This document shows positions 47,505 to 57,646 of a stretch of DNA of 64,000 nucleotides, piece after piece; within the stretch, counting starts at the first letter, position 1, and each line of letters starts with the position of its first letter. The stretch is from Gammaproteobacteria bacterium (GTDB lineage: Bacteria; Pseudomonadota; Gammaproteobacteria; GCA-001735895), in assembly GCA_024225395.1 (NCBI GenBank), contig JAAEMR010000159.1, forward strand, positions 64,811 to 128,810, in the 5' to 3' direction. Under the pieces are notes generated by a model. The model worked only from the letters and a program-made list of their open reading frames with translations. It was not told the DNA's origin and made no database searches. A program made the position numbers and the translations under genes.

Positions 47505-48566
47505 TTACTTGGGAATACTTCCTTCAACACCTTCTACATACCAGTTGAGTCCAGAAAGATCTTTATCAGAAATCACTTCACCAGCCTTCACGACAAGCTC
47601 ACCTTTTTGATTTTTGATGGGACCCTGAAAGGGATGAAAGCTGCCATCAACGATAGATGCTTTTATCTTATCAGCCATGTCACGAACATCCTGTGGCACT
47701 GCATCGCCATAGGGTGCCATTTCAACCATACCCGATTTGATACCATCCCAGGTATCTGTTGATTTCCAGCTACCATCCATCGCCGCTTTAACACGATCAA
47801 TATAATAATCAGACCAGTTATCGATAATAGATGTTAGCTGAGATTTAGGCGCAAAAGCCGCCATGTCTGATGCCTGACCAAAAGCATACACACCGCGTTT
47901 TTCAGCAACCTGCAACGGAGCAGGAGAATCGGTGTGTTGAGTAATAATATCAACGCCCTGATCGATTAATGCTTTTGCTGCATCACCTTCTTTACCCGGA
48001 TCAAACCAGGAGTTCACCCACACTACTTTAACCGTTGCCTTCGGGTTCACCTTACGTAAAGCCAGTGTGAAAGCATCGATGCCGCGAATAACTTCTGGGA
48101 TCGGGAATGAACCAATATAACCCACCACATTTGATTTGGTCATTTTACCGGCAATTGCACCCAGAATAGCGCGGCCTTCATAGAAACGTGCTGAATAAGT
48201 ACTGACATTCGCCGCACGTTTATAACCTGTCGCATGTTCGAATTTAACTTTTTTAAATCGTTTTGCCACTTTAATAGTCGGATTCATATAACCAAAAGAA
48301 GTGGTAAAAATCACGTCATTTCCAGAACTCGCCAGCTTGCGAATAACTCGCTCAGCATCTGCACCTTCGGCTACAGATTCCACAAAAGTTGTTTTCACGC
48401 CTAATGCTCTCTCTACGGCCTGACGCCCCTGATCATGCTGATAAGACCAGCCATGGTCACCAACCGGTCCAACATAAACAAAACCGACTTTGGTTTCAGC
48501 AGCCGCAACGCCACTCAAGCCCAGGCTTGATGCGATTATTGACGATAATAGTATTTTTCTTAGCAT
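47505..48566 (-). CDS. BMP-family ABC transporter substrate-binding protein (purine uptake)
   Basis: 353 residues. A Sec signal peptide (about 1-22, cleaving after VAAAE or nearby) is followed by a BMP/Med-type periplasmic binding fold (KVGFVYVGPVGDHGWSYQHDQG, FTTSFGYMNP, GYIGSFPIPEVIRGIDAF). It belongs to the group that binds nucleosides or free purine bases for ABC uptake; GDHGW and the neighbouring purine genes favour bases or urate-like ligands. No lipobox is seen, so it is a soluble periplasmic protein. A strong AGGAAGGAG site precedes the start. It is separated from its permease genes by two unrelated-looking genes. Confidence 0.9.
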   Translation of the reverse strand: MLRKILLSSIIASSLGLSGVAAAETKVGFVYVGPVGDHGWSYQHDQGRQAVERALGVKTTFVESVAEGADAERVIRKLASSGNDVIFTTSFGYMNPTIKVAKRFKKVKFEHATGYKRAANVSTYSARFYEGRAILGAIAGKMTKSNVVGYIGSFPIPEVIRGIDAFTLALRKVNPKATVKVVWVNSWFDPGKEGDAAKALIDQGVDIITQHTDSPAPLQVAEKRGVYAFGQASDMAAFAPKSQLTSIIDNWSDYYIDRVKAAMDGSWKSTDTWDGIKSGMVEMAPYGDAVPQDVRDMADKIKASIVDGSFHPFQGPIKNQKGELVVKAGEVISDKDLSGLNWYVEGVEGSIPK

Positions 48567-48735
48567 TATTAGTTTCTCCTTCCTGATACAGGGGGATTGT
48601 AATTATTAATAAGGATTATCTCTTGCTCAGGATGCTAGCAGATTATCTGGTAGCGTCCAAATATTGAAAGCAGTTTTTCGGGTAATTGTTTAACCTAAGG
48701 ATATTATTTTACCGCGCTCTTGAACGACAAGTTCA

Positions 48736-50157
48736 TCAGGGAATATCAATCACCACAATGAAAGTCTCACCCCTGTATTCTAAGCGAATTTTAGCCGTGC
48801 CCGTATTTAACACCGTGAACACTTCCGTCGAAACGGTTTCTTCAATGACCTCGGGAACAGCCGTTGGGATAATGAAATAATCCAGATCGCTATCATCGGT
48901 GATATTCTCGCTACTGTCATTTGAAAAATTAGCAGTGACATCCAGGGTTATCGTATTCGGACGACTAGCCAGATTAAGAACTGTATTATCTGTTACTGCA
49001 ACATTATTGGCTCTGACATCGAATGAAAGAACACTCAGCAGGGACACATGGATTTCCTGTGAGGCCAGTTCACAATCAGAATTAATGTCACAACTGACCA
49101 GAGTATCCAGTAACACTCCCTGAGAGATATCATCAATCGTTTGCTCAATACCCCCGCAGGCCAGTGACACGGTAATATCAGAATCTTCAACATCACCGGT
49201 TATATCAAGTTGCTGCCTGTCATCCGAAAAAACACTGGAAGCATTAATTGAGTCAGCAATTCCCCACTTGCTATTTCTGCTGATATTTTCATTATAAGTT
49301 GAACCGTCCGCCGCCTGATAATTACCCACCGCGATTAAGGATATCACCTGATCTTTTTCTATTTCAGACTCATCTACAACACAATTGCCAAGATCGGTAT
49401 CAGTGCTATCGCATAACTTTATAGAATTTAAGCCATGATCAATCGTTTGATCAAAATCTGTCGATGTAACTTCCAAACCAGTTAAATGCGATAGCGCTTT
49501 TGCATTGATGACGATATTACCGGAAGCCAGGCTATGCAAAAATACTTCATCCTGTGAAGTCGTTTCTATAATAGCTCGCTGCGAATCACTACCGTCTTCC
49601 TCGTTAGTAATTAGCCACTCAATCTGATGAATAACTTTGCTATCAACAAGCCTGATTTCTTCATTACCATCCTCATCCTCATAGCGGCCAACAGGTTTGA
49701 TGGTTTGATACTGGCACATATTGATACTAAAACCCGCGTCATCCTCATCCAGCTTCACCACCTGATCAAACTTTGCTGATGAAACCCTGATATCAATAGA
49801 TTCGCTCAAAAATCCAAATTTTGCAGTCAGCGTAAGTGTTTCAGACGTATCAGCGGCCGTAAAAAGACCTTGCTGATTTATACTGCTGACAGCACCAGCA
49901 GAAAGTGACCATTCAACATCGCCATCAACGGTGACCGTATCGACACCGTTTGACTTCAGCCCCTGTAACCTATATTCAACTTCACTACTGATAGAAACGA
50001 CTGTTTCAGTCTCTTCCGGGAAACTGATAGAGATCACATCCTCACTGGCGACCGTATGTAACTCCACCAGGTGAGTTTCATTTTCTGCATCACTACAAGC
50101 CGCTATGAAAATAAATAGAGCTGCCAGCAAGATATTAGCCATAGCTTTAGAAGTCAT
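48736..50157 (-). CDS. predicted lipoprotein of unknown function, beta-rich repeats
   Basis: 473 residues. Lipoprotein signal with lipobox IAAC (Cys21). The mature part is acidic, rich in Asp, Ser, Thr and Val, and seems to be built of several immunoglobulin-like or Big-type beta domains (patterns such as GLFTAADTSETLTLTAKFG, DNTVLNLASRPNTITLDVTA, LNTGTAKIRLEY). A few cysteines (MCQYQ, LCDS, NCVV, ACGG, SCDINSDCELA) could form disulfides. I do not recognise a family. It overlaps the beta-barrel gene by 11 bp, so the two form a unit at the cell surface. Confidence 0.75.
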   Translation of the reverse strand: MTSKAMANILLAALFIFIAACSDAENETHLVELHTVASEDVISISFPEETETVVSISSEVEYRLQGLKSNGVDTVTVDGDVEWSLSAGAVSSINQQGLFTAADTSETLTLTAKFGFLSESIDIRVSSAKFDQVVKLDEDDAGFSINMCQYQTIKPVGRYEDEDGNEEIRLVDSKVIHQIEWLITNEEDGSDSQRAIIETTSQDEVFLHSLASGNIVINAKALSHLTGLEVTSTDFDQTIDHGLNSIKLCDSTDTDLGNCVVDESEIEKDQVISLIAVGNYQAADGSTYNENISRNSKWGIADSINASSVFSDDRQQLDITGDVEDSDITVSLACGGIEQTIDDISQGVLLDTLVSCDINSDCELASQEIHVSLLSVLSFDVRANNVAVTDNTVLNLASRPNTITLDVTANFSNDSSENITDDSDLDYFIIPTAVPEVIEETVSTEVFTVLNTGTAKIRLEYRGETFIVVIDIP

Positions 50158-50674
50158 AGTGAACCCCCAGGCTGAAGGCAGTTATATTCATCTCATCACC
50201 ATGATAAAGGCGAATCCAGTCCGCCGACATTTTGAGTTGTGGCATAGCGCTAAATGACTCTTCAAAACCAATTCCAAAACTCACTCCCTGAAAACTATCG
50301 CTGGAATCAGCAGTACCCGGATAAGACGAATCCACTTCAATCTGACTGGCACCCACAATAAGATGTAGCTGGATATCGCTATCAACGAAAGGCAAGTAAT
50401 GATAAAGCACTGAAACAGCAGACGGTACATCAACTGTGAGCTGATTTAACTCATCATCACTTACACTGGTCATAATGGCCAGTTCAAACTGGTGCATCGA
50501 TTTTACATAACCCACCCGCAAATCTAACATTTTCGGACGCGTTTCCCCGCCAGAGGTATCAATAGTAACCTGAGCAGGGGAGCCCTCTATGTAAAAATTA
50601 TCAGCACTCAAAGGCGAGCTAAATAGAAATAGCAGAAAAAGGTAATAAAAGTGTAATAAATATTTCATATTCAA
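50147..50674 (-). CDS. small outer-membrane beta-barrel protein
   Basis: 175 residues. Signal peptide (about 1-25, ending LSADN). The mature 150 residues alternate polar and hydrophobic positions in strands (LDLRVGYVKSMHQFELAIM, GVSFGIGFEES, MSADWIRLYHG) and end AFSLGVHYDF, with the terminal Phe that guides outer-membrane insertion. It is most like the eight-stranded OmpA/OprF-barrel or OmpW-size class. The function is unknown. It is coupled to the lipoprotein gene by an 11-bp overlap and sits between ABC permease and BMP genes. Confidence 0.75.
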   Translation of the reverse strand: MNMKYLLHFYYLFLLFLFSSPLSADNFYIEGSPAQVTIDTSGGETRPKMLDLRVGYVKSMHQFELAIMTSVSDDELNQLTVDVPSAVSVLYHYLPFVDSDIQLHLIVGASQIEVDSSYPGTADSSDSFQGVSFGIGFEESFSAMPQLKMSADWIRLYHGDEMNITAFSLGVHYDF

Positions 50675-50752
50675 CTATTGATTTTCAGGATCCGTAAAAA
50701 TCAAGTGTACTCTGTTTTGTTAACGAGAAAAAATTGCTAGTACATTTAGTCT

Positions 50753-51673
50753 CTAACGACTTGGATGAAAAGCCTTACCCAGACTGGCAGGTGAATTTAA
50801 CTTTATCCTGGCCTGATCACTGGAAATGATCACCAGTACCACCACGGTAGCCAGATAAGGTAGCATCGACATAACCTGTGAAGGGATACCTATTCCTAGC
50901 GCCTGCGCGTGTAGTTGCAAAATAGTAATGCCGCCAAATAGATATGCGCCTAGCAACACTCGACCCGGCCTCCAGGTAGCAAAGACAACCAGTGCTAATG
51001 CAATCCAGCCGCGCCCTGCCGTCATCTGCTCAACCCACAACGGAGAATAAGCTAATGATAAATATGCGCCACCAACACCAGCCATAGCACCTCCGAACAG
51101 GATGGCTAAAAAGCGGATTTTAATGACTGAATACCCCATTGCATGCGCGGCATCATGTGAATCACCCACCGCGCGTAAAATTAATCCGGCACGACTTCTA
51201 TATAAAAACCACATCACCGCAAAAACCATCAAGATAGATAGAAATACCAGGATATCGTGTTTGAACAATAATTCGCCCACAACCGGGATTGATGAAAGTA
51301 ATGGAATGGATATTATTGGCAACCCCTCATAAGCAATTCCAATCATGCTTTGACCGAGTAAAGCACTCAACCCGATACCGAAAATAGTCAGGGCTAATCC
51401 TGTCGGAACCTGGCTGGCATGAAATTGTAATACCAGCACTGCAAATATCGCCGACATCAAGGCACCTGCCATAAGGCTGGCCAGAATAGCCAGGGTTGCA
51501 CTGCCGGTATAGTGCACTGTGACAAAACCGATAATGGCACCCATTACCATCATGCCTTCTATACCCAGATTGAGTACACCAGACTTCTCCGTGACCAGTT
51601 CACCAAGTGCTGCAAATAATAAAGGTGTCGCAGCCGTAATGATGGTCAGTAACGCGGGGATTAAAATTTCCAT
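50753..51673 (-). CDS. ABC transporter permease, nucleoside/purine type (second)
   Basis: 306 residues with about nine membrane segments. It opens with TLLFAALGELVTEKSGVLNLGIEGMMVMGA, the signature of the BMP-associated permease in YufQ-type systems. The RAVGDSHDAAHAMGYSV stretch is the cytoplasmic EAA-like coupling loop. It shares one base with the preceding permease stop (TAATG). Together with the first permease and the ATPase it forms the membrane part of a purine ABC importer. Confidence 0.92.
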   Translation of the reverse strand: MEILIPALLTIITAATPLLFAALGELVTEKSGVLNLGIEGMMVMGAIIGFVTVHYTGSATLAILASLMAGALMSAIFAVLVLQFHASQVPTGLALTIFGIGLSALLGQSMIGIAYEGLPIISIPLLSSIPVVGELLFKHDILVFLSILMVFAVMWFLYRSRAGLILRAVGDSHDAAHAMGYSVIKIRFLAILFGGAMAGVGGAYLSLAYSPLWVEQMTAGRGWIALALVVFATWRPGRVLLGAYLFGGITILQLHAQALGIGIPSQVMSMLPYLATVVVLVIISSDQARIKLNSPASLGKAFHPSR

Positions 51674-52749
51674 TATGACGCCACCATCTGTTTATTATTA
51701 AAGCTAACTCGGTAATGAATTAACACATCACTGGCCAGCAGAAAAAAGAGTAAAAGCCCCTGGAACACACCGGTAACAGCCACCGGTAAATTCAAACTAA
51801 TTTGTGCTTCCTCTCCCCCCAGGTAAGTCAGTGCCAGTAACAGGGCCGCGAACAGAACCCCTACAGGATGCAGGCGCCCGACATAAGCAACAATGATTGC
51901 GGTAAACCCATAACCCGGAGAAATGGTCGGCAATAATTGACCAATTGGCCCGGACACTTCAATAACACCTGCCAGTCCTGCAATGCCACCGCTGAGTATC
52001 AGCGTAATCCAGATTATTTTTGAGCGACTGAACCCGGCGTGTTCACCAGCTGCAGGAGCATCGCCCATCACTTTAATCTGATAACCCAGTAAAGTTCTTG
52101 AAATTAGTACCCAGCCAACTACTACCACTATCAACGCTATTAAAAAGCCGATATGTAAACGTGATCCTTCAAACATCGTCGGCAATAATGCTGATTCACT
52201 GAACAGCCGTGACTCCGGAAAGTTGTAGCCTTCAGGATCTTTTAATGGGCCGTGCACCATCAAGTTTAAGAATAGACCGGCCACATAACTCAACATCAAA
52301 CTGGTGAGAATTTCATTCGCATTAAAGTGGGTGCGTAAAAAAGCAACTATTGACGCCCACATCATGCCGCCTGACACACCTGCTATCAATATCAGCGGAA
52401 TGATATAAAACCCTGTCTTTTCATAAAAAAATAATGCAACTGCACCACCACAAAGACCGCCCATGATAAGCTGCCCCTCAGCGCCAATATTCCATACTCC
52501 GGCTCGAAAACCCAATGACAATGCGACTCCGATTAAAATCAACGGCGATGCTTTGACCCCTAATTCAGTTAAGCCGTAAAACGTAGATACAGGTTCAATA
52601 AAAAAAGCATGTAAAGCCGCAGCAGGAGACACCCCCATGATCAGAAATAACAAGATTCCAGCAACCAATGTCAGGGCTAAGGCCAGCAAAGGCGACAGGT
52701 AAACCATGGCCCTGGATGGGGTTTGACGTTTAATCATACTAGGCAACAT
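51673..52749 (-). CDS. ABC transporter permease, nucleoside/purine type (first)
   Basis: 358 residues with about eight to ten membrane segments. Features of the YufP type: LTELGVKASPLILIGVALSLGF, FRAGVWNIGAEGQLIMGGL and the coupling loop KVMGDAPAAGEHAGFSR. It overlaps the ATPase gene by 11 bp and the second permease gene by 1 bp. A single-gene homologue pair of this kind always works as a heterodimer with the neighbouring permease. Confidence 0.92.
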   Translation of the reverse strand: MLPSMIKRQTPSRAMVYLSPLLALALTLVAGILLFLIMGVSPAAALHAFFIEPVSTFYGLTELGVKASPLILIGVALSLGFRAGVWNIGAEGQLIMGGLCGGAVALFFYEKTGFYIIPLILIAGVSGGMMWASIVAFLRTHFNANEILTSLMLSYVAGLFLNLMVHGPLKDPEGYNFPESRLFSESALLPTMFEGSRLHIGFLIALIVVVVGWVLISRTLLGYQIKVMGDAPAAGEHAGFSRSKIIWITLILSGGIAGLAGVIEVSGPIGQLLPTISPGYGFTAIIVAYVGRLHPVGVLFAALLLALTYLGGEEAQISLNLPVAVTGVFQGLLLFFLLASDVLIHYRVSFNNKQMVAS

Positions 52750-54277
52750 TCAACACACCCTCTTCAATACAGACTCCCGCCATTAACATGCCCACCTGCT
52801 CGATGGTAATATCACTGGTCGGATAAAACCGGGATAACTTACCGCCACAGATAGCGCCGATACGGTCAGAGATTTCCAGCAACTCATCCAGATCCTGTGA
52901 AATTACCAGCACTGCCGCACCTTTGGCCGCCAGTTCACGCAGCTCCAGTCGAATCGTTTGAGCCGCTCCTGCATCAACCCCCCAGGTAGGCTGAGCTACG
53001 ATTAACATATCCGGATCTTGCAGTAACTCTCTACCAATAATAAATTTTTGAAGATTTCCACCCGACAGGCTGACTGCCGGCACATCCGAGCTGGGCGTTT
53101 TTACCGAAAACTGCTGAATAATTTTATCTGCAAATAATGAGGTTTTTATTGAATCAATCAAACTATTTTTAATCAGACCCAGTCGTTTAAAAGCGGTTAA
53201 AAAAGAGTTTTCAGCCAGGTTCATGTCTGGAACAGCTCCATGCCCCAGACGTTTTTCCGGCACACTGGCAAGCCCGATCAGGCGACGTTCATTGGGTCCC
53301 ATACGACCGGCAGCCTGACCTTCAATTTCAATACTGGAAGCCTGGGCAGATCGCTGCTCACCATTCAATGCCGCCAGTAATTCATCCTGCCCGTTCCCGG
53401 CAACCCCTGAAATTCCAACCACCTCACCCGATCTTACTTCAAGGTTTATGCCCTGGAGCGCTATGCCAGTCTTATCCTTAGCGGGCAGATCCAGCCCATT
53501 CACTAACAGCCGAACCTCACCTAATTCTGCCTGTTTCGGATGCGCTATATTCTTTAGTTCTTTACCCATCATCATGGCGGCCAGTGACTGTGCTGATTCA
53601 TCTTCAACTTTAACGGAGTCTACTTTTCTACCTAAGCGCAAGATCGTGGCACCACTACACAATGCCTTGATTTCATTGAGCTTATGACTGATATACAAAA
53701 TCGCCATGCCTTCTTCTGACAGACGTTTTAATGTAATAAACAACTTCTCAACTTCCTGTGGCGTCAATACAGAAGTCGGCTCATCCATCACCAGTAATTT
53801 TGGTTTTTGTAACAGGCAACGAATAATTTCAATACGCTGACGTTCACCCACAGACAGGGTATAAACATGACGTTGAGGATCTAAAGGTAAACCATATCGA
53901 TGGGATAATTCGGTAATTTGCTGAGCCAGCTCATGCATATCATTATCATGATCCATCCCCAGAGAAATATTATCCACAACTGACAGTGAATCAAACAATG
54001 AAAAATGCTGAAATACCATCGCCACTCCCAGCTCCCGGGCATGTGCGGGAGTATTTACCTCAACGGGTATGCCATTAAAAAGAATGGAACCAGCATCAGG
54101 CTTTAAAATTCCGTAAATCATTTTGACCAGTGTTGACTTGCCCGCACCATTTTCACCCAGCAATGCATGCACTTCGCCGGGTTTGATTTGCAGGTCTACA
54201 TTATCTGTGGCTAATACACCGGGGAAAGCTTTGCTCATCCCTTTAAGTTCCAGCAAATAAGGCGAAGAAGTATTCAT
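52739..54277 (-). CDS. ABC transporter ATP-binding protein, tandem nucleotide-binding domains
   Basis: 512 residues with two ABC domains. The first has Walker A GENGAGKSTLVKM (near 41-53), signature SVGERQRIEIIR and Walker B LLVMDEPTSVLT. The second has a degenerate Walker A (SGVAGNGQDELL), signature LSGGNLQKFIIGREL and LIVAQPTWGVDAGA. This pattern is normal for RbsA/YufO-type nucleoside importers, where the second site hydrolyses ATP poorly. It overlaps xdhC by 4 bp and the permease by 11 bp. Confidence 0.94.
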   Translation of the reverse strand: MNTSSPYLLELKGMSKAFPGVLATDNVDLQIKPGEVHALLGENGAGKSTLVKMIYGILKPDAGSILFNGIPVEVNTPAHARELGVAMVFQHFSLFDSLSVVDNISLGMDHDNDMHELAQQITELSHRYGLPLDPQRHVYTLSVGERQRIEIIRCLLQKPKLLVMDEPTSVLTPQEVEKLFITLKRLSEEGMAILYISHKLNEIKALCSGATILRLGRKVDSVKVEDESAQSLAAMMMGKELKNIAHPKQAELGEVRLLVNGLDLPAKDKTGIALQGINLEVRSGEVVGISGVAGNGQDELLAALNGEQRSAQASSIEIEGQAAGRMGPNERRLIGLASVPEKRLGHGAVPDMNLAENSFLTAFKRLGLIKNSLIDSIKTSLFADKIIQQFSVKTPSSDVPAVSLSGGNLQKFIIGRELLQDPDMLIVAQPTWGVDAGAAQTIRLELRELAAKGAAVLVISQDLDELLEISDRIGAICGGKLSRFYPTSDITIEQVGMLMAGVCIEEGVLNVA

Positions 54278-55350
54278 AACTTTATATTCTCTTTATTAGT
54301 CTGCATGCAATAAAGCTGTAAACCTCTCTGCATTTTTTCATAACACTGAACCAGCTCGGCCGTGATCGCCAGTGCGATAGCTGCCGGTTGTTTCGAGTGG
54401 ATACCATTGATACCAACCGGACAGCTCATGCGAGACAACTGCGCCACATTAATACCACGTTGTGACAGTCGATGTTCAAATTTTTTGCGCTTGGTCAACG
54501 ACCCGATTAAACCAAAGTAACAATAATCATCTCTTCTCAGGATTGACTCTGCCAGATCCTGGTCCAGACTGTGATCATGCGTCATTACTAAAAAATAACT
54601 ACCCGCGGGTGCCTCATCAATAACAGATTGCGGGATATCAGTATTGATAGCGATCACATTAGCCGGTGTAATGTCCGGTAATTGGCCATCCCGCGTATCA
54701 ACCCAGTTGACCCGGCAGGGTAAGTCTTCCAGGTATTTGATTACGGCTTCACCGACATGACCGGCACCGAATAGATAAATATTAAAATCCGGCCCGCTGA
54801 CTGGATCAAATACATAGTCGTTATTCCCTACTCTTTTTACTGAAGTAACCTCAGAATTTGCCAGCATAGTTCTTGCTAGTTTAACCAAAGGTTTAACATC
54901 CTTATCAATGGCATCGGAACAATCAAAATGAACTGAATTTTCCGAAACAATGAAGCGGGGTAACTGAGTAGAGTTTTTCACTGGAATAACCTGAATAAAA
55001 TTCTGCTGCAATAGCATCAGCTGACTAGCATTTTTGACCCATTCAGACTTATTGCTAACCACTTCAAAAAACACCGTAACAATGCCGCCACAACATTGCC
55101 CCAGACTAGCACCCAGTGAAAACCTCTGCATATCACTAGACACATCCTGAGACAGCATATTTCGCGCAAGTTGAATGGCCTTGTATTCGAGATGCCCACC
55201 ACCAATGGTGTTGTTAACCTTATTTTCACTCACCAGCATTCTGGCACCCGGCTCTCTGGGTGTAGAACCTTTTACCGAAGCCACCGATACGATGACAACT
55301 TTATCTGTTGATTCCAGCATAGCCTGCAATTGTTGTAACCACTTAATCAT
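54274..55350 (-). CDS. xdhC: xanthine dehydrogenase accessory protein XdhC
   Basis: 358 residues. N-terminal XdhC/CoxI domain with VSVASVKGSTPREPGARM and IGGGHLEYKA. The C-terminal Rossmann domain has YLFGAGHVGEAVIKYLEDLPC and RDDYCYFGLIGSLTKRKKFE. XdhC binds the molybdenum cofactor, sees to its sulfuration and inserts it into XdhB. It is a bit longer than the common 270-340 residues, owing to an insertion at about 130-180. One base separates it from xdhB, and it overlaps the ABC ATPase gene by 4 bp. Confidence 0.92.
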   Translation of the reverse strand: MIKWLQQLQAMLESTDKVVIVSVASVKGSTPREPGARMLVSENKVNNTIGGGHLEYKAIQLARNMLSQDVSSDMQRFSLGASLGQCCGGIVTVFFEVVSNKSEWVKNASQLMLLQQNFIQVIPVKNSTQLPRFIVSENSVHFDCSDAIDKDVKPLVKLARTMLANSEVTSVKRVGNNDYVFDPVSGPDFNIYLFGAGHVGEAVIKYLEDLPCRVNWVDTRDGQLPDITPANVIAINTDIPQSVIDEAPAGSYFLVMTHDHSLDQDLAESILRRDDYCYFGLIGSLTKRKKFEHRLSQRGINVAQLSRMSCPVGINGIHSKQPAAIALAITAELVQCYEKMQRGLQLYCMQTNKENIKL

Positions 55351-55351
55351 T

Positions 55352-57646
55352 TTACGAGTTCAGGCAATAATCCACGGCATTCAAAATTTCTTCTGCTGTG
55401 GCCGGAGCATTTAGGGGTGGATGAATAGTATACTCGGCCACACTGGCGATGGCATCCCGAATGGCAAAAAAGGCAGAAAATCCAAGTAACAGCGGTGGTT
55501 CACCAACGGCCTTGGAACGCATAATAGAGTCTTTCACATTCTGGTTTTTAAATAGCTTTACATGAAACTCGGCCGGGCAATCGCTCACGGCGGGAATTTT
55601 GTAAGTCGACGGTGCATGAGTCAGCAATCGACCTTCATCATTCCACACCAGTTCCTCTGTGGTTAACCATCCCATACCCTGAATATAGCCACCTTCAATC
55701 TGTCCTAAATCGATAGCAGGATTAATTGAATTACCCGCATCATGTAACAGGTCTGCGCGCAATAATTTGAATTCTCCGGTTAAGGTATCTATCGCCACTT
55801 CAGACACCGATGCGCCGTAAGCATAATAATAAAACGGGCTACCAACGAGTTTTTCCTGATCCCAATGCAAACCGGGGGTTTTATAAAAACCATCAGACCA
55901 TAGCTGAACCCGAGCTTCATAAGCCATCTGGATCAGTTCATTAAATTGTATTACTTTTTCGCCAAGATGCACTTTATCATTAGCAAAAGAAATCAAACCT
56001 TTATCAATGGCATGCTTCTCTGCCAAAAATAAAATCAGTCGATTCTTAATTAGGCGAGCCGCATCCTGGGCTGCTTTTCCATTCAAATCTGATCCGGTCG
56101 ATGCTGCCGTCGCTGAAGTATTCGCTACTTTACTGGTATCTGTAGCAGTAGCTCTTACCCGTTTTGGATTTATACCCAGCTCAATTGCGACTACCTGCGC
56201 TACCTTGGTGTTTAAGCCCTGCCCCATTTCGGTACCACCATGATTCACCAGCACCGAACCATCCGTATAAATATGTACCAGTGCACCCGCCTGGTTGAAG
56301 TGAACGACATTGAATGAAATACCAAATTTTACCGGAGTTAATGCCAGGCCTTTTTTGATGACAGGCGAAGATTGATTAAACGCTTCTATTTTTTTACGTC
56401 GAGAACGATATTCACTCGATTTTTCCAGCTCAGCCACCAGTTCATTAATCACATTGTCTTCGACAGGCTGCCCATAGGGCGTGATATTGTTTTCGGTTTT
56501 GCCATAAAAATTCAATTTCCGTACATCAAGTGCATCCAGCCCGATACAGCGTGCAATATTGTCGATAATATATTCTGTTGCAAAAGCCCCCTGCGGGCCA
56601 CCAAAACCACGAAAAGCCGTGTTAGATTGAGTATTGGTTTTACAGCAATAGGCACCCAGGTCGACATGATCCAGGGTGTAGGCATTATCGACATGACATA
56701 AAGCCCGGGTCACCACAGGCCCCGACAAATCAGCCGAATAGCCGGAACCCACCAACATCTTTAACTGTAAAGATTTTATTTTTCCGTCATTATCAAAAGC
56801 GGCTTGATAGTCATAATCAAAATGGTGCCGTTTGCCGGTAATCAGCATGTCATCATCACGATCCAGCCGGCATTTCACCGGTCGATTTAATTTTTTGGCC
56901 GCCAGCGAAGCAATGCAACAGAAAATAGCCGACTGAGATTCCTTACCTCCAAAACCTCCGCCCATGCGACGCATTTCCACTATGACCTGATTTGCATCCA
57001 GTTGACAGGCTTGCGCAACGAGGTGCTGCATTTCAGTGGGATGCTGTGTTGAACACCATAAGTGCAAACAACCATCTTCTTTTGGAACGGCATAGGCAAT
57101 CTGCCCTTCCAGGTAAAAGTGCTCCTGCCCGCCAACTTTAAACTGACCTTCAAGTCGACAATCCGCTGCATCAAGCTGTCCACTAGCATCACCTTTTTTT
57201 AACATCATCGGTGGCAATACGTAAGATTTATTATTATCGGCCTGGTTCAGGTCAAAAACAGCATCCAGCTGCTGGTATATAACCTTAGCCTTTTTGACGG
57301 CTTTTCGAGCATTCAGAAAACTGTCAGCTATCACCGCAAATATCGGCTGACCAATATAACTCACTACTCCATCAGCCAGGATGGGATCATCATGAATAAT
57401 AGGGCCACAGTCATTAGACCCCGTAATATCTTCTGTGGTTAATAGCGAGATAAACCCGGGGGAAGCTTCAACAGCGGAAGTATCAATGGATATCACTTTT
57501 GCATGTGCTTTTTCACTGGTGAATAAGGCTATAAACAGCGTTCCTTCCAGCTGAGAGATATCATCGGCAAATGCCGCATCACCCGTCACATGTAAGTGAG
57601 CCGACTCATGAGGAATTGACTTATTGTTTGCAACCGACTCACTCAT
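55352..57646 (-). CDS. xdhB: xanthine dehydrogenase molybdenum-binding subunit
   Basis: 764 residues, close to the Rhodobacter capsulatus XdhB at 777. Molybdopterin-site motifs QEHFYLEGQ, GGGFGGKE, TAFRGFGGPQG, GTEMGQGLNTK, TAASTGSDLNG and the catalytic glutamate in VGEPPLLLG are all present. It oxidises hypoxanthine and xanthine to urate, passing electrons to the FeS/FAD subunit. It overlaps xdhA by 4 bp. Confidence 0.95.
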   Translation of the reverse strand: MSESVANNKSIPHESAHLHVTGDAAFADDISQLEGTLFIALFTSEKAHAKVISIDTSAVEASPGFISLLTTEDITGSNDCGPIIHDDPILADGVVSYIGQPIFAVIADSFLNARKAVKKAKVIYQQLDAVFDLNQADNNKSYVLPPMMLKKGDASGQLDAADCRLEGQFKVGGQEHFYLEGQIAYAVPKEDGCLHLWCSTQHPTEMQHLVAQACQLDANQVIVEMRRMGGGFGGKESQSAIFCCIASLAAKKLNRPVKCRLDRDDDMLITGKRHHFDYDYQAAFDNDGKIKSLQLKMLVGSGYSADLSGPVVTRALCHVDNAYTLDHVDLGAYCCKTNTQSNTAFRGFGGPQGAFATEYIIDNIARCIGLDALDVRKLNFYGKTENNITPYGQPVEDNVINELVAELEKSSEYRSRRKKIEAFNQSSPVIKKGLALTPVKFGISFNVVHFNQAGALVHIYTDGSVLVNHGGTEMGQGLNTKVAQVVAIELGINPKRVRATATDTSKVANTSATAASTGSDLNGKAAQDAARLIKNRLILFLAEKHAIDKGLISFANDKVHLGEKVIQFNELIQMAYEARVQLWSDGFYKTPGLHWDQEKLVGSPFYYYAYGASVSEVAIDTLTGEFKLLRADLLHDAGNSINPAIDLGQIEGGYIQGMGWLTTEELVWNDEGRLLTHAPSTYKIPAVSDCPAEFHVKLFKNQNVKDSIMRSKAVGEPPLLLGFSAFFAIRDAIASVAEYTIHPPLNAPATAEEILNAVDYCLNS

